NCBI GenBank assembly: GCA_036362985.1
Contig: JAYGXS010000002.1
Coordinates: forward strand, 87,110,297-87,174,296
DNA: 64,000 bases
Direction: 5' to 3'
Source of the DNA: Ligula intestinalis
Lineage: Eukaryota; Platyhelminthes; Cestoda; Diphyllobothriidea; Diphyllobothriidae
The notes beneath the pieces were generated by a model. The model was not told the origin of the DNA. It did not search any database and saw only the letters and a list, made by a program, of their open reading frames with translations. A program made the translations under genes and the position numbers. This document shows positions 1 to 10,599 of the stretch, piece by piece. Numbering within the stretch: position 1 is the stretch's first letter; every line of letters starts with the position of its first letter.

Positions 1-319
1 TTCGATGAAACGCCTTCTCTCAGAGGGTCATTGGAGCGTGGAACGGACTCCCGGAAGGTGTGGTCCTCTCAGATACTGTTGACATTTTTAAACACAAACT
101 TGATTCTCATTTGCTGAGAAACTGTGGCAGATATAATGAACAAAGTGTCAGTAGCAGCACCTTGCAAGTGGCTCACACTTATCGCTGATATTAAGCCTAC
201 ATTTGTACATTTGTATTATGTACTATTGTTACGGTGGACCTATTATGCGATTTTGGTTATGAATAGGGAGCTCAAGGGCGAAAGCGATCTTCCCTTAATA
301 AAGTGACATAAAGTGACTT
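1..319 (+). pseudogene. LINE family D 3' end (RT C-terminus, 3' UTR, tail)
   Basis: This is the very end of a non-LTR retrotransposon. From base 12 the frame reads AFSQRVIGAWNGLPEGVV, the Trp-Asn-x-Leu-Pro block near the C-terminus of LINE reverse transcriptases, and ends at TGA 186-188. Just upstream, codon 6-8 is TGA where an Arg codon is expected. The second copy, at 16055-16417 on the minus strand, has the same TGA, so the stop was inherited from a shared source. After the stop comes a 3' UTR and a short tail of two near-identical 10-bp units (TAAAGTGACA then TAAAGTGACT), the kind of microsatellite tail CR1-like LINEs use. The window edge truncates the 5' side. Confidence 0.75.
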
Positions 320-433
320 AGCTCTCTTAATCATAGGGTAGTTTTGCTGCGTTTTAATACTTTTGGGCAGCTTATTCCAGATTGATATGGCATTTACTGA
401 AAAGAATTGCCGGTACTTAACTGTACGGGCCAT
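320..433 (-). pseudogene. LINE family B RT C-terminal fragment
   Basis: Read on the minus strand this short piece encodes PMARTVKYRQFFSVNAISIW followed by NKLPKSIK, matching the C-terminal part of the family B RT ORF at 8420-8520 almost residue for residue. It is wedged between the family D tail and a family A copy in the same (minus) orientation, with no stop or 3' UTR of its own. It is a broken fragment, not a gene. Confidence 0.7.
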
Positions 434-1762
434 GGGTATGTCTGCTTACTGGAGGGGGAGGAGACGCTTGCAGTACAGGGGAGCGGTAACCCAGGTTTGC
501 CAGGAGTGAGAGTACATTGCTCCCTAGGCTTCTTGGGCTACGACCAGGAACTTGAGCCAGTTTCGGTGAATTCACAACTTTACTAGAATAAATAAATAGA
601 TAAATAAATTTATATTTTAGGCGCGGAGGGCCTCGTCATTGCAAACTTAGTGCTGTGGAAAAATAAATACAAAGTTGATAAATGCTGCTCTCCGTGAAAC
701 AACCACATAGGCAGCGGGAGCGTTTAGTAGTGTTGATAGATTAATTCATATTCACCAACATGTCGTCGTTTTAAAATAGAAGTCAACACTCTTTATAAGG
801 CATGGTTAACTAAGGAGGAAACAGTAAAAAAACTCCTACCATTAAAGCTGGGGCAGATTTCAGCGAACCCCCGCTTAAAAAAAACAAAACGTAGGAGAAA
901 AACTGCTTCAACAACATTAAGGGGGCTGGTTGAGAGGATTGCTTATAGTGCGAATGAGACAGGACTGTTGATGAGAACGTATGAAAGTTGGCAACGCTTC
1001 TTGTAATTGGAGAAATCATATAACAGCAGAGGCTGTCATTCACCACTGTAACACCGCCCGACTGGATTCATGATCAACCATCAAGGAGGTAAGACTGGAG
1101 GAGGCAATCGCGGACAACAGGGTCGACAAGAGAGTGAACGTCAGAGGTAACCTGATGATCAACGAAACACCGGAGATGCGACCTTGTAGACTGCGGAGTC
1201 CAGCGACGAAATGGCGAAAATAGCAGAACCGTCATGAGCATGACTAAAGACCATGAAGCCTATCGTCAGGGTTGTAAAACGGAGAATGAAGAAACGGCAA
1301 TGATGACTGGACAGAAAAGTGGACAAAACATCGTTGCAAATATCACTCAAAAAAAGGAAGAAAAAGGCATATTTTAGGGGACCCTTTTCAAAGTCCAACA
1401 GTTGTGTGTTTGGGAAGGAGATGGATAACACGGAGTCTATATTTTCTGAAGTTATGTGTTTACGTAATTTGACTTAAAAACCTGCTAATTTAGACGACAG
1501 CCTAATTTCGAGGGGAATAGTATTCCAGAGGAAGGCACATTTGGAGGCACAGAAGTGAGAATGGTTTGAAGTGGAGCTAAAAGGGGTGTTATTATCCTGG
1601 ACAAATTATGAGTGGCCTCAGGTCTATCTGAGGGAATGTGAGCGTTGATTCGTGGAGGGTTAGGGAAAGAGTTAACGCGAAAGAGGAAACAGAGGCCCGC
1701 TTCGAGTCTTCTGACCCAAAGAAATGTCCTGTTCGCTAGCTGACATCTCTCCGTATAAGAAA
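432..1762. repeat. 1.33-kb near-identical direct repeat, copy 1
   Basis: The segment recurs at 20805-22137 in the same orientation with only scattered single-base differences by eye. It contains the 3' part of a minus-strand family A LINE plus about 160 bp that lie beyond the LINE's microsatellite tail. At the left edge the two copies diverge immediately before ATGGGTATGTCTGC. At the right edge they diverge after TATAAGAAA, where copy 1 continues with more LINE sequence and copy 2 does not. Confidence 0.9.
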
Positions 1763-1829
1763 GAGTGGATAGAGGAAGAGCGAATATTTTGCGAGTAAAA
1801 ACCCTCTATACATTTTGAATCTTACCGTG
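593..1829 (-). pseudogene. LINE family A 3' half: RT C-terminus and 3' UTR
   Basis: On the minus strand the element runs from the RT thumb region (homologous to SDRSKIENVQRLFTRKIF in the 13-kb copy) through a shifted stretch. It then enters an open 90-codon C-terminal segment at 1431-1159 and a 3' UTR ending in a TTTATTTATC-type tail near 593. The start is broken at 1829, where a plus-strand copy of the same family begins. Several frame changes lie between 1830 and 1440, so no full RT is made. The missing upstream half probably lies at 3858-4873: the two minus pieces meet at the same point of the RT (after CCPLFG), as if one LINE was split by the insert 1830-3869. Confidence 0.75.
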
Positions 1830-1836
1830 GTCAGAA

Positions 1837-3420
1837 ACAGCATTGCTAAATTCATTTTTCGCCAAGTTCTTTACCATCGAAACTAGCCCCACTCCTGTAA
1901 TCCCCCTGCTGTGTGATTCACATCTCCGTACCCTTAATTTCTCACCCGCTTGTATTCAAAAAGAAACAAGTCGTCTTAAAAATTCACATTCGGTAGGAAC
2001 TGATAACATTCCAAACTCACTCATCAAACATTTAAGAGGTTTCCCACCCTTACTGAGTAATTTATTTTCAGTGTTTCTTGAGAATGGCTTTTTTCCGTAC
2101 TACTGGGAAACTTCTATTATAATTCCCGTATTTAAATCTGGTTTCCGATCAGATACTCACAATTATCGCGGTGTTCATAAAACGCCCACTCTGGCTGAAC
2201 TCTTTGAAAAACTAATTGCCAAAAAATTACAGATGTCTGCATAAATAATAACATGCTCAGCTCCTCACAGCATGGTTTTTACCGGACCGATCTTGTGAAA
2301 CATACCACATGCCTTTTCTACATCTACTTACTTCTCTTCGTAATGATCATCTATCTGTGGTAGTTATCTATTTTGACCTTAGTAAAGCATTTGATAAAGT
2401 TCCTCACAGGAGGCTCTTAGGCAAACTAGAGGCTATAGGACTTCGTAGTCCTCTTACTGACTTCATCAGATCTTATCTTTCAAATTGACAACAAAAGGTC
2501 GTAGTGGGATGCTCATACTCTACTCCTACTGCAATTTCGAGTGGTTTCCTTCAAGGCACCGTGCTAGGTCCTGCTTAGAACAAATTCATTCTGATCTGCA
2601 CGCATTTCGGCGTGGAGCTCAACATGGCAGATGGAGTTTTCACCTTCTAAGTGCCGATATATGTGCTTTGGGCCTGAAAGGCTGCCACAACCCGCTATTT
2701 TTCAAGATTACCCAATGACTGAATGTTCCAGTATCAAGGACCTAGGATTAAGCTAACCAATAAATTAGACCTTTCTCCTCACGCCGATAGAATTGCAGCC
2801 AAAGCCGCGCAGATTTGCGGCTTTATCTCTTATAATTTCTATCTTCCTGAAATGAAATTAAGACTTTATCGTATGTTCGTGCTTCCCATCTTAGAATACT
2901 GTTGCCCCTTTTTCGGTCTCATGAATGAAGGTAGCCGTTCAAAAATTGAACAAATTCAAAAAAATTTCACACGAAAACTACTGTATCCGACAGCTTCTAA
3001 TACTTGCTACTCAAATAGGTGTCAATTAACAAAACTAAGGTTCCTTTGGGTCAGGCGATTGGAAGCAGGCTTTTGTCTCCTTTTTCGGCTTAATAATTGC
3101 ACAAATTTACCCAGGACTTCGGTCACTAGCCCCGTCAGCCGTCCCTACAACCTAAGAAACTCGGCACTTGTTATACCCCCTCCTGCATCTTCCTCATGTA
3201 AACGCTCTTTGTTTTTTGCTTCCAAATATAGCTTTCTTTGGAATAACTTGCCAATCAAAATAAGCTCGTTAACTAGATGGTCTGCTTTCAAACAGAGACT
3301 GCACATTTATCTTAACACTGACTCTATTAACCTTCTATTCTCCTCATCTTTTCCGAGCAGCTTTCTCCATGACTCCGAGAAAGGACCATCGGGAATTTAG
3401 AAGATCCGGTTGAAACTATT
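1837..3420 (+). pseudogene. LINE family A reverse transcriptase, catalytic core deleted
   Basis: This copy encodes the linker and RT of a CR1-like LINE. It contains FKSGFRSDTHNYRG at about 2130-2170, the palm motif A region VVVIYFDLSKAFDKVPHRR near 2355-2410, motif B-like GFLQGTVLGP near 2545-2575, and the C-terminal LEYCCPFFGL block near 2890-2925, ending at TAG 3398-3400. The reading frame is broken into three open pieces (1843-2244, 2485-2718, 2723-3400). Between TVLGP and the residues that follow motif C about 40 codons are missing near 2575, so the YADD active site is gone. The copy cannot be active. The 5' half (ORF1 and endonuclease) is also absent. Confidence 0.85.
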
Positions 3421-3869
3421 CTCTCTGCCTCGTGTCCCCCGAGAACCTAGATGTTTCCATTAACCACCGCTGAATCAAACGAAGCTACGTGGAAGTACGC
3501 AGTCTAAAATGCGGCAGTTTCGTTGAATACTCGCCTTCATCAGACAACCCACACATATTTCTGCTCTACTACTATCTTTCTAAGCAGTTTTTTCTCTTGC
3601 ACACTTTTTGAACATGGAGGCCCGTAGAACACTGTCGCCATTTTCACTGTAAGAGTTTTTTTAACTGCCATAATTTTTCGTTTTTCGTTCAAAATTACCT
3701 GCAAAACATTGCTAAATTTTGCCCAAAAAGGACAATTTCTGCTGACATTATTACGAATTTCTACGTCTACTTGCACATATTTTCAAATTATTTTTTGAAT
3801 TTTTATTTTTTTTTCGAAATTAACTTTGTATAGATTGTGCCGTACCGGCGCTGAAAACTATAAATTCCA
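3421..3869 (-). repeat. R450 interspersed repeat, copy 1
   Basis: A 449-bp non-coding unit starting CTCTCTGCCTCGTGTCCCC and ending TATAAATTCC. It recurs at 4877-5321 in the same orientation with roughly 88 percent identity by eye. I see no terminal inverted repeats and no ORF. The minus strand carries a hammerhead-like core at 3518-3543. I set the strand by that core. It may be a Penelope pseudo-LTR or a SINE-like unit, but I cannot assign it. Confidence 0.75.
3518..3543 (-). other. Hammerhead-like core in R450 copy 1
   Basis: On the minus strand the unit reads CTGATGA, 15 bases, then GAAAC. The left box is the exact hammerhead consensus. The intervening hairpin is weak here (GGCGA against TCAAC, three of five pairs), better in copy 2. 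No clear stem I/III was found by eye. Confidence 0.3.
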
Positions 3870-4873
3870 AATTCCAAAGAGGGGACAGCAGTATTCTAGG
3901 ATGGGTAAAGCATACATGCGACAAAGTTTTAACATGATTTCCAGCAGGATGAAATTTTGTGCTATAAAACCACATACCTGTGCAGCCTTCGCAGATATTC
4001 GATCCGCATGAGGCGACAATGCTAGTTTATTTGTGTAGCTTAGACCTAAGTCTTTTTTAGTGGATCGTTCTAAAAGTGGAGTATTTTGAAAGACTAGGGG
4101 ACGAGGAAGCTTGGCGGAACCGAAACACATGAAACTAAACTTGGATGGAGAGAATTCCATCTACCAGGCAGCACTCCAACGTGAGAGTGTAAGTAGGTCC
4201 ACATTTATTTTATCAACGCACATACTTGCCGCGTTCTTAGAAAATGAGTATATGCATTTGAGATCGTCTGCATAAATGAGCTTGTGTGAATTTTTAAGAA
4301 CAGTCGAAATTTCGTTTATGCATAGAATGAAGTGTCAAGGACCCAAGATAGTGCCTTGAAAAACGCCACTCGTGATCAACTGAGCAATGGAGTAACTATT
4401 ACCTAATAGGACCTTCTGGCTGCGGTTAGACAAGTAGGAACCGATGAAGTCGAGGAGAGGGACACGGATGCCAATGGCTTCCAATTTTACCAGAAGCCGT
4501 CTGTACGGTACCTTGTCGAAGGCTTTGCTCAGGTCAAAGTAGATAACAACCACGGATTGCTGCTCGTTACGGAGGGAAGTGACGTGGTTAAGAAAAGCTA
4601 AGTGACACGTCTCGCATGACCTTCCGGGTAGAAAACCATGCTGCGAGTCACTTAAAAGCTTATTTTTAGGCAAAAATCGAGAATTTGATAAAAAATTATC
4701 TTCTCCAGAATTTAAGCTAGGGCCGGGGTTTTATGGACACCGCGGTAGTTATTAATGTCTGAACGAGATCCTGATTTAAAGACTGGAAGAATAATGGATG
4801 TCTTCCAAGTATCAGAAAAGTAACCATTTAAGAGGTAGACTGAAAATATGTGGCTAAGTAATTTGGGAAAGGT
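3858..4873 (-). pseudogene. LINE family A reverse transcriptase, central part
   Basis: Minus-strand RT domain of the same LINE family. In order it shows FKSGSRSDINNYRG (about 4770-4735), the open segment 4673-4335 with QHGFLPGRSC and DLSKAFDKVPYRRLL, then the intact active-site motif YADD at 4274-4263, and the connection region to LEYCCPLFG near 3870. Defects are a frame change near 4690, another after TILGP at 4335, and an in-frame TAG at 4163-4161 where the relatives have Gln. It stops where R450 copy 1 begins and is bounded on the right by R450 copy 2. It is a degraded copy with its catalytic motif still readable. Confidence 0.85.
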
Positions 4874-4876
4874 CAA

Positions 4877-5321
4877 CTCTCTGCCTCGTGTCCCCCGAGA
4901 ACCTATATGTTTCCATTAACCACAGCTGAATCGAACAAAGCCACGCGGGATACTCAATCTAAAATGCTGCAGTTTCGTTGACGACTCACCTTCGTCAGAC
5001 CACCCACACATATTTCTGCTCTACTACTATGTTCCTAAGCCGTTTTTTCTCTTACATACTTTTTGAACTTGGAGGCCCGTTGAACCCCGTCTCAATTTTC
5101 ACTGTAAGAGATTTTTTAACTGCCATAAGTTTTCGTTTTCAGTTCAAAATTACCTGCAAAACATTGCTAAATGTTGCCCCAAAAGGACAATTTTTGCTGA
5201 CATTATTACGATTTTCTACGTCTACTTGCATATATTGTCAAATTCTTTTTCGAATCTCTATTTTTTCAAAATTAACTTTGTACAGATAGTGCCGTACCGG
5301 CGCAGAAAAATATAAATTCCA
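4877..5321 (-). repeat. R450 interspersed repeat, copy 2
   Basis: Second copy of the 0.45-kb unit, in the same orientation as 3421-3869. The two copies bracket the inverted LINE fragment 3870-4876. The right edge passes directly into LINE coding sequence (RCQLANIKLLRVRRLENG). Confidence 0.75.
4973..4998 (-). other. Hammerhead-like core in R450 copy 2
   Basis: Minus strand: CTGACGA, then a segment that can pair as GGTGA-GTCG-TCAAC with one mismatch, then GAAAC. The pairing is better here than in copy 1, although the two copies differ at several bases in this hairpin. Confidence 0.35.
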
Positions 5322-6183
5322 GATGTCAGTTGGCAAACATTAAACTTCTTAGAGTAAGAAGACTCGAAAACGGTATATGTCTCCTGTTTCGCTTTACCAA
5401 TAGCCTTAATATCCCACAAATTAACGCACTTACTTCGGTAAACCGACCGTACGCCACTTGCAAGTCCCCATGGTAATTTCACTGCCCCTTAGCTCCACAT
5501 CGAACCGTTCTCGATTTCTACCTTCAAATATGCTTTCATTTGGAACAATCTTCCGCTCGAAATTAGGGTTGCCCTCTACATTACCAATTTTCAAAGGTGA
5601 ATTAAGTAAACATTCCAATTCAGAGAAAGTAAAGTTGTTAGTGTCTGTTTCCTTCCCAAACATGCCACTTGTAGATTTCGAACAGCGTCCTGATGGCATT
5701 TTAAGCTCTTTTCATGATAGTAAAGTGTTCTCAAAGTATGTTAACATTTTCCTCTGCAGAATCAAGCATAATTTTAGAATGCTGCAAACTCTTCTCCATT
5801 TTGCAACCCTCACAGTGTTCTTCGAGGTCGCGTGTTCGTACGTTGTCGCCAACATGTCGGTGGACTCTGCAGTCTGGTGGGTCACATCTCGGGGATGTTG
5901 CCGTGACTTCTACTGTACCCTCCTCGTTTCGACCCCGTTGTCTCCTCCTGTCTCACCGCCATGATGCTATATGATTTTTCTCACGACGGTAATTGTTCCG
6001 AACCCTCAACAACATGATACCATCTAACTGCATCATGTCATACCATATTTATCTAAACAGTTCTATTCTCCTACATTTTGTATGGAAATCAGTGGCTCAC
6101 TGAACTTTGCCACCGATGTATGAGTTTTTACTGCCTTCCGGGGTTTTTGACGGCGCCAAAGATGTGCTTTAACAATAAACCTT
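5322..6183 (+). pseudogene. LINE family A-like RT C-terminus and 3' UTR
   Basis: The segment opens inside the RT thumb (RCQLANIKLLRVRRLENG) and continues, after frame changes around 5455, into a long open C-terminal stretch at 5458-5964. That stretch contains VSFPNMPLVDFEQRPDGIL and SVDSAVWWVTS, aligning with the C-terminus of the other family A copies (SFPNTQLLDFEKGPL, SLDSAVYKVAS). The 3' UTR differs from family A proper and ends AACAATAAACCTTATTATTA, so this is a related subfamily with a TTA-type tail. It is 5'-truncated at R450 copy 2. Confidence 0.75.
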
Positions 6184-6189
6184 ATTATT

Positions 6190-6365
6190 AAAAGCGTCTG
6201 CTGTTAATCGGATTAGACTTCCCCTCTAACTACGTGTATCATCCTACTCATTCATATTCTTATACAGTTGCTTACACGCAGCTGTGAAAAATACTTTTGT
6301 ATTTATTTTTACGGCAGCATTAAGTTTGTAATGAAGGGCCCCTTAGGTCTTAAATATACTATTTA
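6190..6365 (+). repeat. LINE 3' UTR end fragment
   Basis: The block GTTTGTAATGAAGGGCCCC followed by TTAGGTCTTAAATATA is the 3'-terminal signature seen in sense orientation in several LINEs of this window (compare 22748-22790 and, inverted, 17952-18010). Only this 3' scrap is present. Confidence 0.5.
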
Positions 6366-6374
6366 TTGAAGTTG

Positions 6375-7081
6375 CAGCTTTCGCAGCATTAAAACATTGT
6401 GTGGAAGGCTTGAGGTTGCCTGTTATCCAGATGCCAACATCTTTCTGTATTTCTGCTTCTCTGAGTGTGAGTCCGTTCACATAGTTGGATCGCGCATCAA
6501 AGACCGGATTTCAATTTTTCAGACGCAGCAGAGTAAATTTGAACGAATCGAAGGACATGAGTTATCTGCGTGACAAATCATTTAATCGACAAAGATTTTC
6601 CTGGAAGTCATCTTCATCGGCAGCACTCTTAATGACCTTCCATATTTTTACCTCATCTGAAAACATGGCACATGCACAGTCCAATTCCTCTACACAATCA
6701 TTAACGAACAGGATAAGGTGGGTCCGTCCGTCCGTGCACTGAAACTTGAAGGAATCCGCTCTCGATGACTGTCGGCCTTGATTGTTGTTGTCCTGTACAC
6801 ACAGTTTGGGAACGATCAGCTAGGAAATTCTCAATCCACGTACAAATTCTGCCTCCAATACCCATCACTTTCAACATTTACAGGAGACGCTGGTGTGGAA
6901 TACTGTCAAAGGCCATCCGTAAATCAATGAAGGCGGCATGTATGACGTCTTTCGCATCTTTTGCGTTCCTATCCAAAACGTTTAGGGAAATCTCGTTCGC
7001 TGCACCTCCAGCTATCCAGGCTTGGGCGTTTGCCGTACTCGAAACCATAAGTTTTACCCTCTGGGACGTGACTGTAGCCAT
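6375..7081 (-). pseudogene. LINE family C reverse transcriptase fragment
   Basis: On the minus strand the frame reads AAFIDLRMAFDSIPHQRLL (palm motif A, about 6945-6885), a TAA, then GIGGRICTWIENFLADRSQT, a degenerate motif B (GFLQVSVHG for G-x-x-QGSVLG), LFVNDCVEELDC, and FSDE at 6663-6652 in place of the YADD/FADD active site. It ends near LREAEIQKDVGIWITGNLKP and then breaks off. The catalytic second Asp is replaced by Glu and at least one stop interrupts the frame, so it is inactive. It abuts the family B copy head to head at 7081/7083. Confidence 0.75.
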
Positions 7082-7082
7082 T

Positions 7083-8633
7083 CGTCGTTATCGTCAATCT
7101 TATAGTCCAGGACAAGATGACGTCCCAGTTAGCCTTCTAAAAGCTGAAGCGAATGATATCTTCCCGTTTAATCTTTGTAAGGCATTTAATCTTGTTCTTG
7201 AGAGCAAAACCTTTCCTTCGTTGTGGAAGGATTCGCACATGATGCCTATTCGCAAGCATGGCTGATCGACGTCATTCGACAACTTTTGGCCAATAAATAC
7301 ACTTCCCGCAGCCTCGAAGATCTTGGAGACCTTGATCAAAGAAAAGATTACGCGTCACTTGACAGAGAACAACCTGCTCATTACAGCTCAACATGGCTTT
7401 CTGGAGAAACGATCTTGTGACACCTGCCAGCTTTCTTTCTTTGATTATGTGCTGCAATCTAGAGACAGCGGTTTAGCCATTTATAACGTCTATTTTGATT
7501 TTACTAAGGCCTTTGATCGGGTCGATCATAACCTCCTCCTTCTGAAACTGGCCTCCTTCGGCATAGGTAGCAAGCCTCTGAACTTCATATCTTCCCATTT
7601 GGATGCTCGCACACAACGAGTAAAAATTTCCAATGTTATCTCCAACCCCACGCATATGAGGAGTGGAGTTATACAGGGTAGTGTACTGAGTCCGCTCCTA
7701 TTTTGCCTTTTTGTCTACGACATTTCAGATTGTTTTCAGTATGGCAGACCCTTCATGTACGCTGATGATTTAAAAGTCGCTTATCGATATAAACCGGCAG
7801 ATCGCAACATCGTGCTCGAGCTGATAAAAAAGGATCTTTAGGCCTTCGCCCAGTGCTGTTGCACATGGCGCCTCACCCTTTCATGGCACAAATGTTCCGT
7901 TATGGTTGTTGGCGACGATCATCAATCGGAATTAAGCATTGACGGCCATGAACTAAATGTCCCAGGAGTTATGAAGGATTTGGGTATATGCTACAGTAAT
8001 AGTCTCAAGTTGTCAGAGCACTGTGCCCTGATAGTCTCGAAAGCACGCCGAACCGACGGATTTATCCTTAGAAATTTTAAGACTATAAAGGTTAGAACTA
8101 GCCTGTATAATATGTACGTGAGACATAGTCTTGAATACTGCTCACCCATATTCAGTCTTCTGCGCACTAGTGAACGGAAGAAAATAGAATCGGTGCAGCA
8201 CTTCTTCACTAGAAGAGTTTTTACTACAGAACACCGTAACTTAGTCTACCAACAAAGGTGCGAACTTATAAAGCTGGATTCTCTGTGGCTTCGTAGATTG
8301 CAGAAGGGTCTATTTTTACTGTTTAAACTTTTGAATGGTCAAACCTGTAATCCTCTCAGTACAATAGGGCAGCTTGAGCACTCTCAACGTGCCTGCCATC
8401 GAGACGTATTTTTATTTTGTCCTATGGCACGTACAGTTAAGTACCGGCAATTCTTTTCAGTAAACGCCATATCGATCTGGAATAAGCTGCCCAAAAGTAT
8501 TAAAACCGAGAAAAGCTACCCTATGATTAAGAGAGCTATAACTAGTTTTCTAAATTCAGGACAACTTTCACGAATTTCGGGTGCTGACTCGGTTGAATCT
8601 CTCTTTCACTCTGATGGCGGTCGTGGACTTTGA
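7083..8633 (+). pseudogene. LINE family B reverse transcriptase (best preserved RT in the window)
   Basis: One frame runs through 517 codons with only two nonsense codons, TGA 7263-7265 (Arg CGA in origin) and TAG 7839-7841. In order it shows a linker (SYSPGQDDVPVSLLKAEAND), QHGFLEKRSCDTCQLSFFDY, motif A YFDFTKAFDRVDHN, motif B GVIQGSVLSPLLF, the intact active site MYADDLKV (YADD at 7758-7769), a conserved VMKDLGICYSN, LEYCSPIFSL, and the C-terminal SIWNKLPKSIK block, ending at TGA 8631-8633. The 5' part (ORF1, endonuclease) is missing because the copy begins abruptly at 7083. A few point changes would separate it from an open RT, so it is a relatively recent insertion. Confidence 0.9.
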
Positions 8634-9430
8634 ACCCCGCCAGTCTTCATGCTGAAGATAATGCTGCTGAAGCAGCAGCCCGTAGTCTGCTTACCCTTCA
8701 GCCGATAGCGCACAACTTTCTGCCGACAACCATTGAAGGAGGACTGCGAACACTGTGTTCTTGTGCCAACCATCTCCGTCTCGAACAAATGTCCTCAAAC
8801 GATAGGCAACATTTCTCCTGCTGATGTGTCAACTCAGCTTACAACTGTACATTTATTCCGTTTGTATCATACCTTTGAAGGCAGGTATTTTTTATTTGAA
8901 ACAAACTCCCTATCTCGCCCAGCATTGACAAAACAGAAAACCTTAAACAAAAGTTCAAGGTCAAGGCGCGCAACCTATCTTTCAAAGCTAAGTGAAAACG
9001 ATATTTATATCAGATTTCATCGTTACTTGCTGAAGTTACTAGCTTAATTGTTGTTATTTATTTGTATATCTAAACATTTAGCAAATGCAAATACCGGTAG
9101 TTGTCTTTTTTACCGATAGGTCAAAATATACATTTTTATACTGTTTCACTGATATAGCCTCATCCTAGTTCCGGTTGATTCACGTAAAAAGCAAGTAATA
9201 TATTGCGTCAATTCTGATTAATATCTAAAAATTTGGTACTATATCAATTTACAGCAAGAAATAGTTTGTATTACTCGACATACCATTAGAGATAATTTTC
9301 ATCCTGCGTAGCCTCTTCGGTAATTCAAATTTTCTGTCCCAATTTTGTGCATAGTGTTACTTAGAACTGTGGGCTCTTGGCCCTACTTACGTGTTGTTTA
9401 AATTTATCAATAACCAAGTTTGTTAAAAAC
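8634..9430 (+). repeat. LINE family B 3' UTR
   Basis: The 3' UTR continues from the RT stop. Bases 8545-8950 recur at 17186-17600 (+), and 9000-9260 recur inverted at 18352-18060. Towards the end the sequence CTGTGGGCTCTTGGCCCTAC is a divergent form of the 3'-end signature. ORFs called here are shadows. Confidence 0.7.
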
Positions 9431-9439
9431 TAAATACAA

Positions 9440-9925
9440 CACTTTTTCTCACACTTTCGGTTTTGACGCGTGCTAGCAACTATCTTGCTAATCACCCTCC
9501 ACAGCTCAATTCTCTCCTCACCTGCCGCTGTTTATTTTGCCCTTCAACGACACCTCTCTGGTGATCACTCTCGGGCTCCAGGAGAATCCAGCGACAATTT
9601 GCAAACGAGTTTTCTCCCCATTTTGCAACTCACAGCCCAACGAACTTGGATCCAGTCCTCGCAGAGTTATCCTTTGGCAAGTCGACTACTTGACTACTGC
9701 CGACTAGGATCGTGAAGGATCTAAGTGAGTTGTATCATTTCTAATCTTCATCGTCAATCTCTTTACTGGACTTTACAACTTTTCCACTAGAATAGTCTGG
9801 TAAATCCCTTATAAGCAGTTAGTCTACCCTCGAAAGTTTTCATCGCGTATTTGCTAAGACGTTTTGTATATTTGTACTGATAAAGCCTCTACAGAACATA
9901 TCATATCACTCACCTTCTATTCAAT
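9440..9925 (+). repeat. Probable LINE 5' UTR
   Basis: This stretch precedes the ORF1-like segment at 9926 in the same orientation. Part of it (from about 9870) is shared, inverted, with 17935-17765. I see no conserved coding frame before the ATG at 9926, so it is best read as the LINE leader. Confidence 0.4.
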
Positions 9926-10249
9926 ATGATACCCAAGCCACAACTGAGACGTAAATTAACCCGGAATATCAATCCTTTTAACGATAAACCTATCTTAAGC
10001 ATGAAGAAACTTGATCTTGATGCTTTAGACAACTTTAGTAAGCTTTATAACCAATATGCTTGTCTGTTTACGGTCCTTGGTGCCATTTTTGATGGAAAGG
10101 TATCTACGCTCACTTCCCAGCAATGTGAGAAACTAGAGCCTTTCGTCAATATGGTGTCTACAGAGACCCGTGATCGGCAAAAACGGAATTTTAATTTTCG
10201 TTTGGAAAATGCTTCAAACGATAAACAACCTATAGTTGTTGCTGTTTAG
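9926..10249 (+). pseudogene. LINE ORF1-like / N-terminal segment
   Basis: An open 107-codon segment beginning MIPKPQLRRKLTR and containing LGAIFDGKVSTLTSQQCEKL and STETRDRQKRNFNFRLENAS. The same protein is seen, in pieces, on the minus strand at 17935-17765 (first 50 residues) and at 22490-22140 (LFDGNIPTVSCQECKRLDTL, ESQDRQKRTY). Conservation across three copies shows it is a genuine coding part of a LINE family upstream of the endonuclease. I recognise no known domain; the paired QCEKL/ECKRL region is basic and could be RNA-binding, but that is a guess. Confidence 0.6.
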
Positions 10250-10599
10250 TTTTTTTACTCTTGTGGCTTTAATTTTAAAGTTGCAGAAGCTAAAAGACTC
10301 TCATCCTGAAGTAAAAACTCACCGATTCTCGTATAACTTGTTTTGGCGATAGAAGTAGACCTTATATTCCCTCAGCATGAGCGGTCAGCCAACTATTTAA
10401 AGGAAAATAAACTTTACATATGCAGGGATAAAACGCCAATGGAGCGTCGGGTTTTATCTAAAGTAGCAAATGAGAACACTGGCTCCGGTTCCACAAAATT
10501 CAGTTTGCTTTCCGCCTTTTGTTTCTCCCATGCCGTTTCCCTTTTCGCCACCAAGTTTTTCTTTTTTATAAATAGTCAGAAGCGTAACTTGCATCTGAA

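Noticed and set aside
3421..5321. R450 pair as LTRs of one element with 3870-4876 as its interior
   Set aside because: The interior is an inverted piece of the surrounding LINE family and the repeats lack TG/CA ends with matching target duplications.
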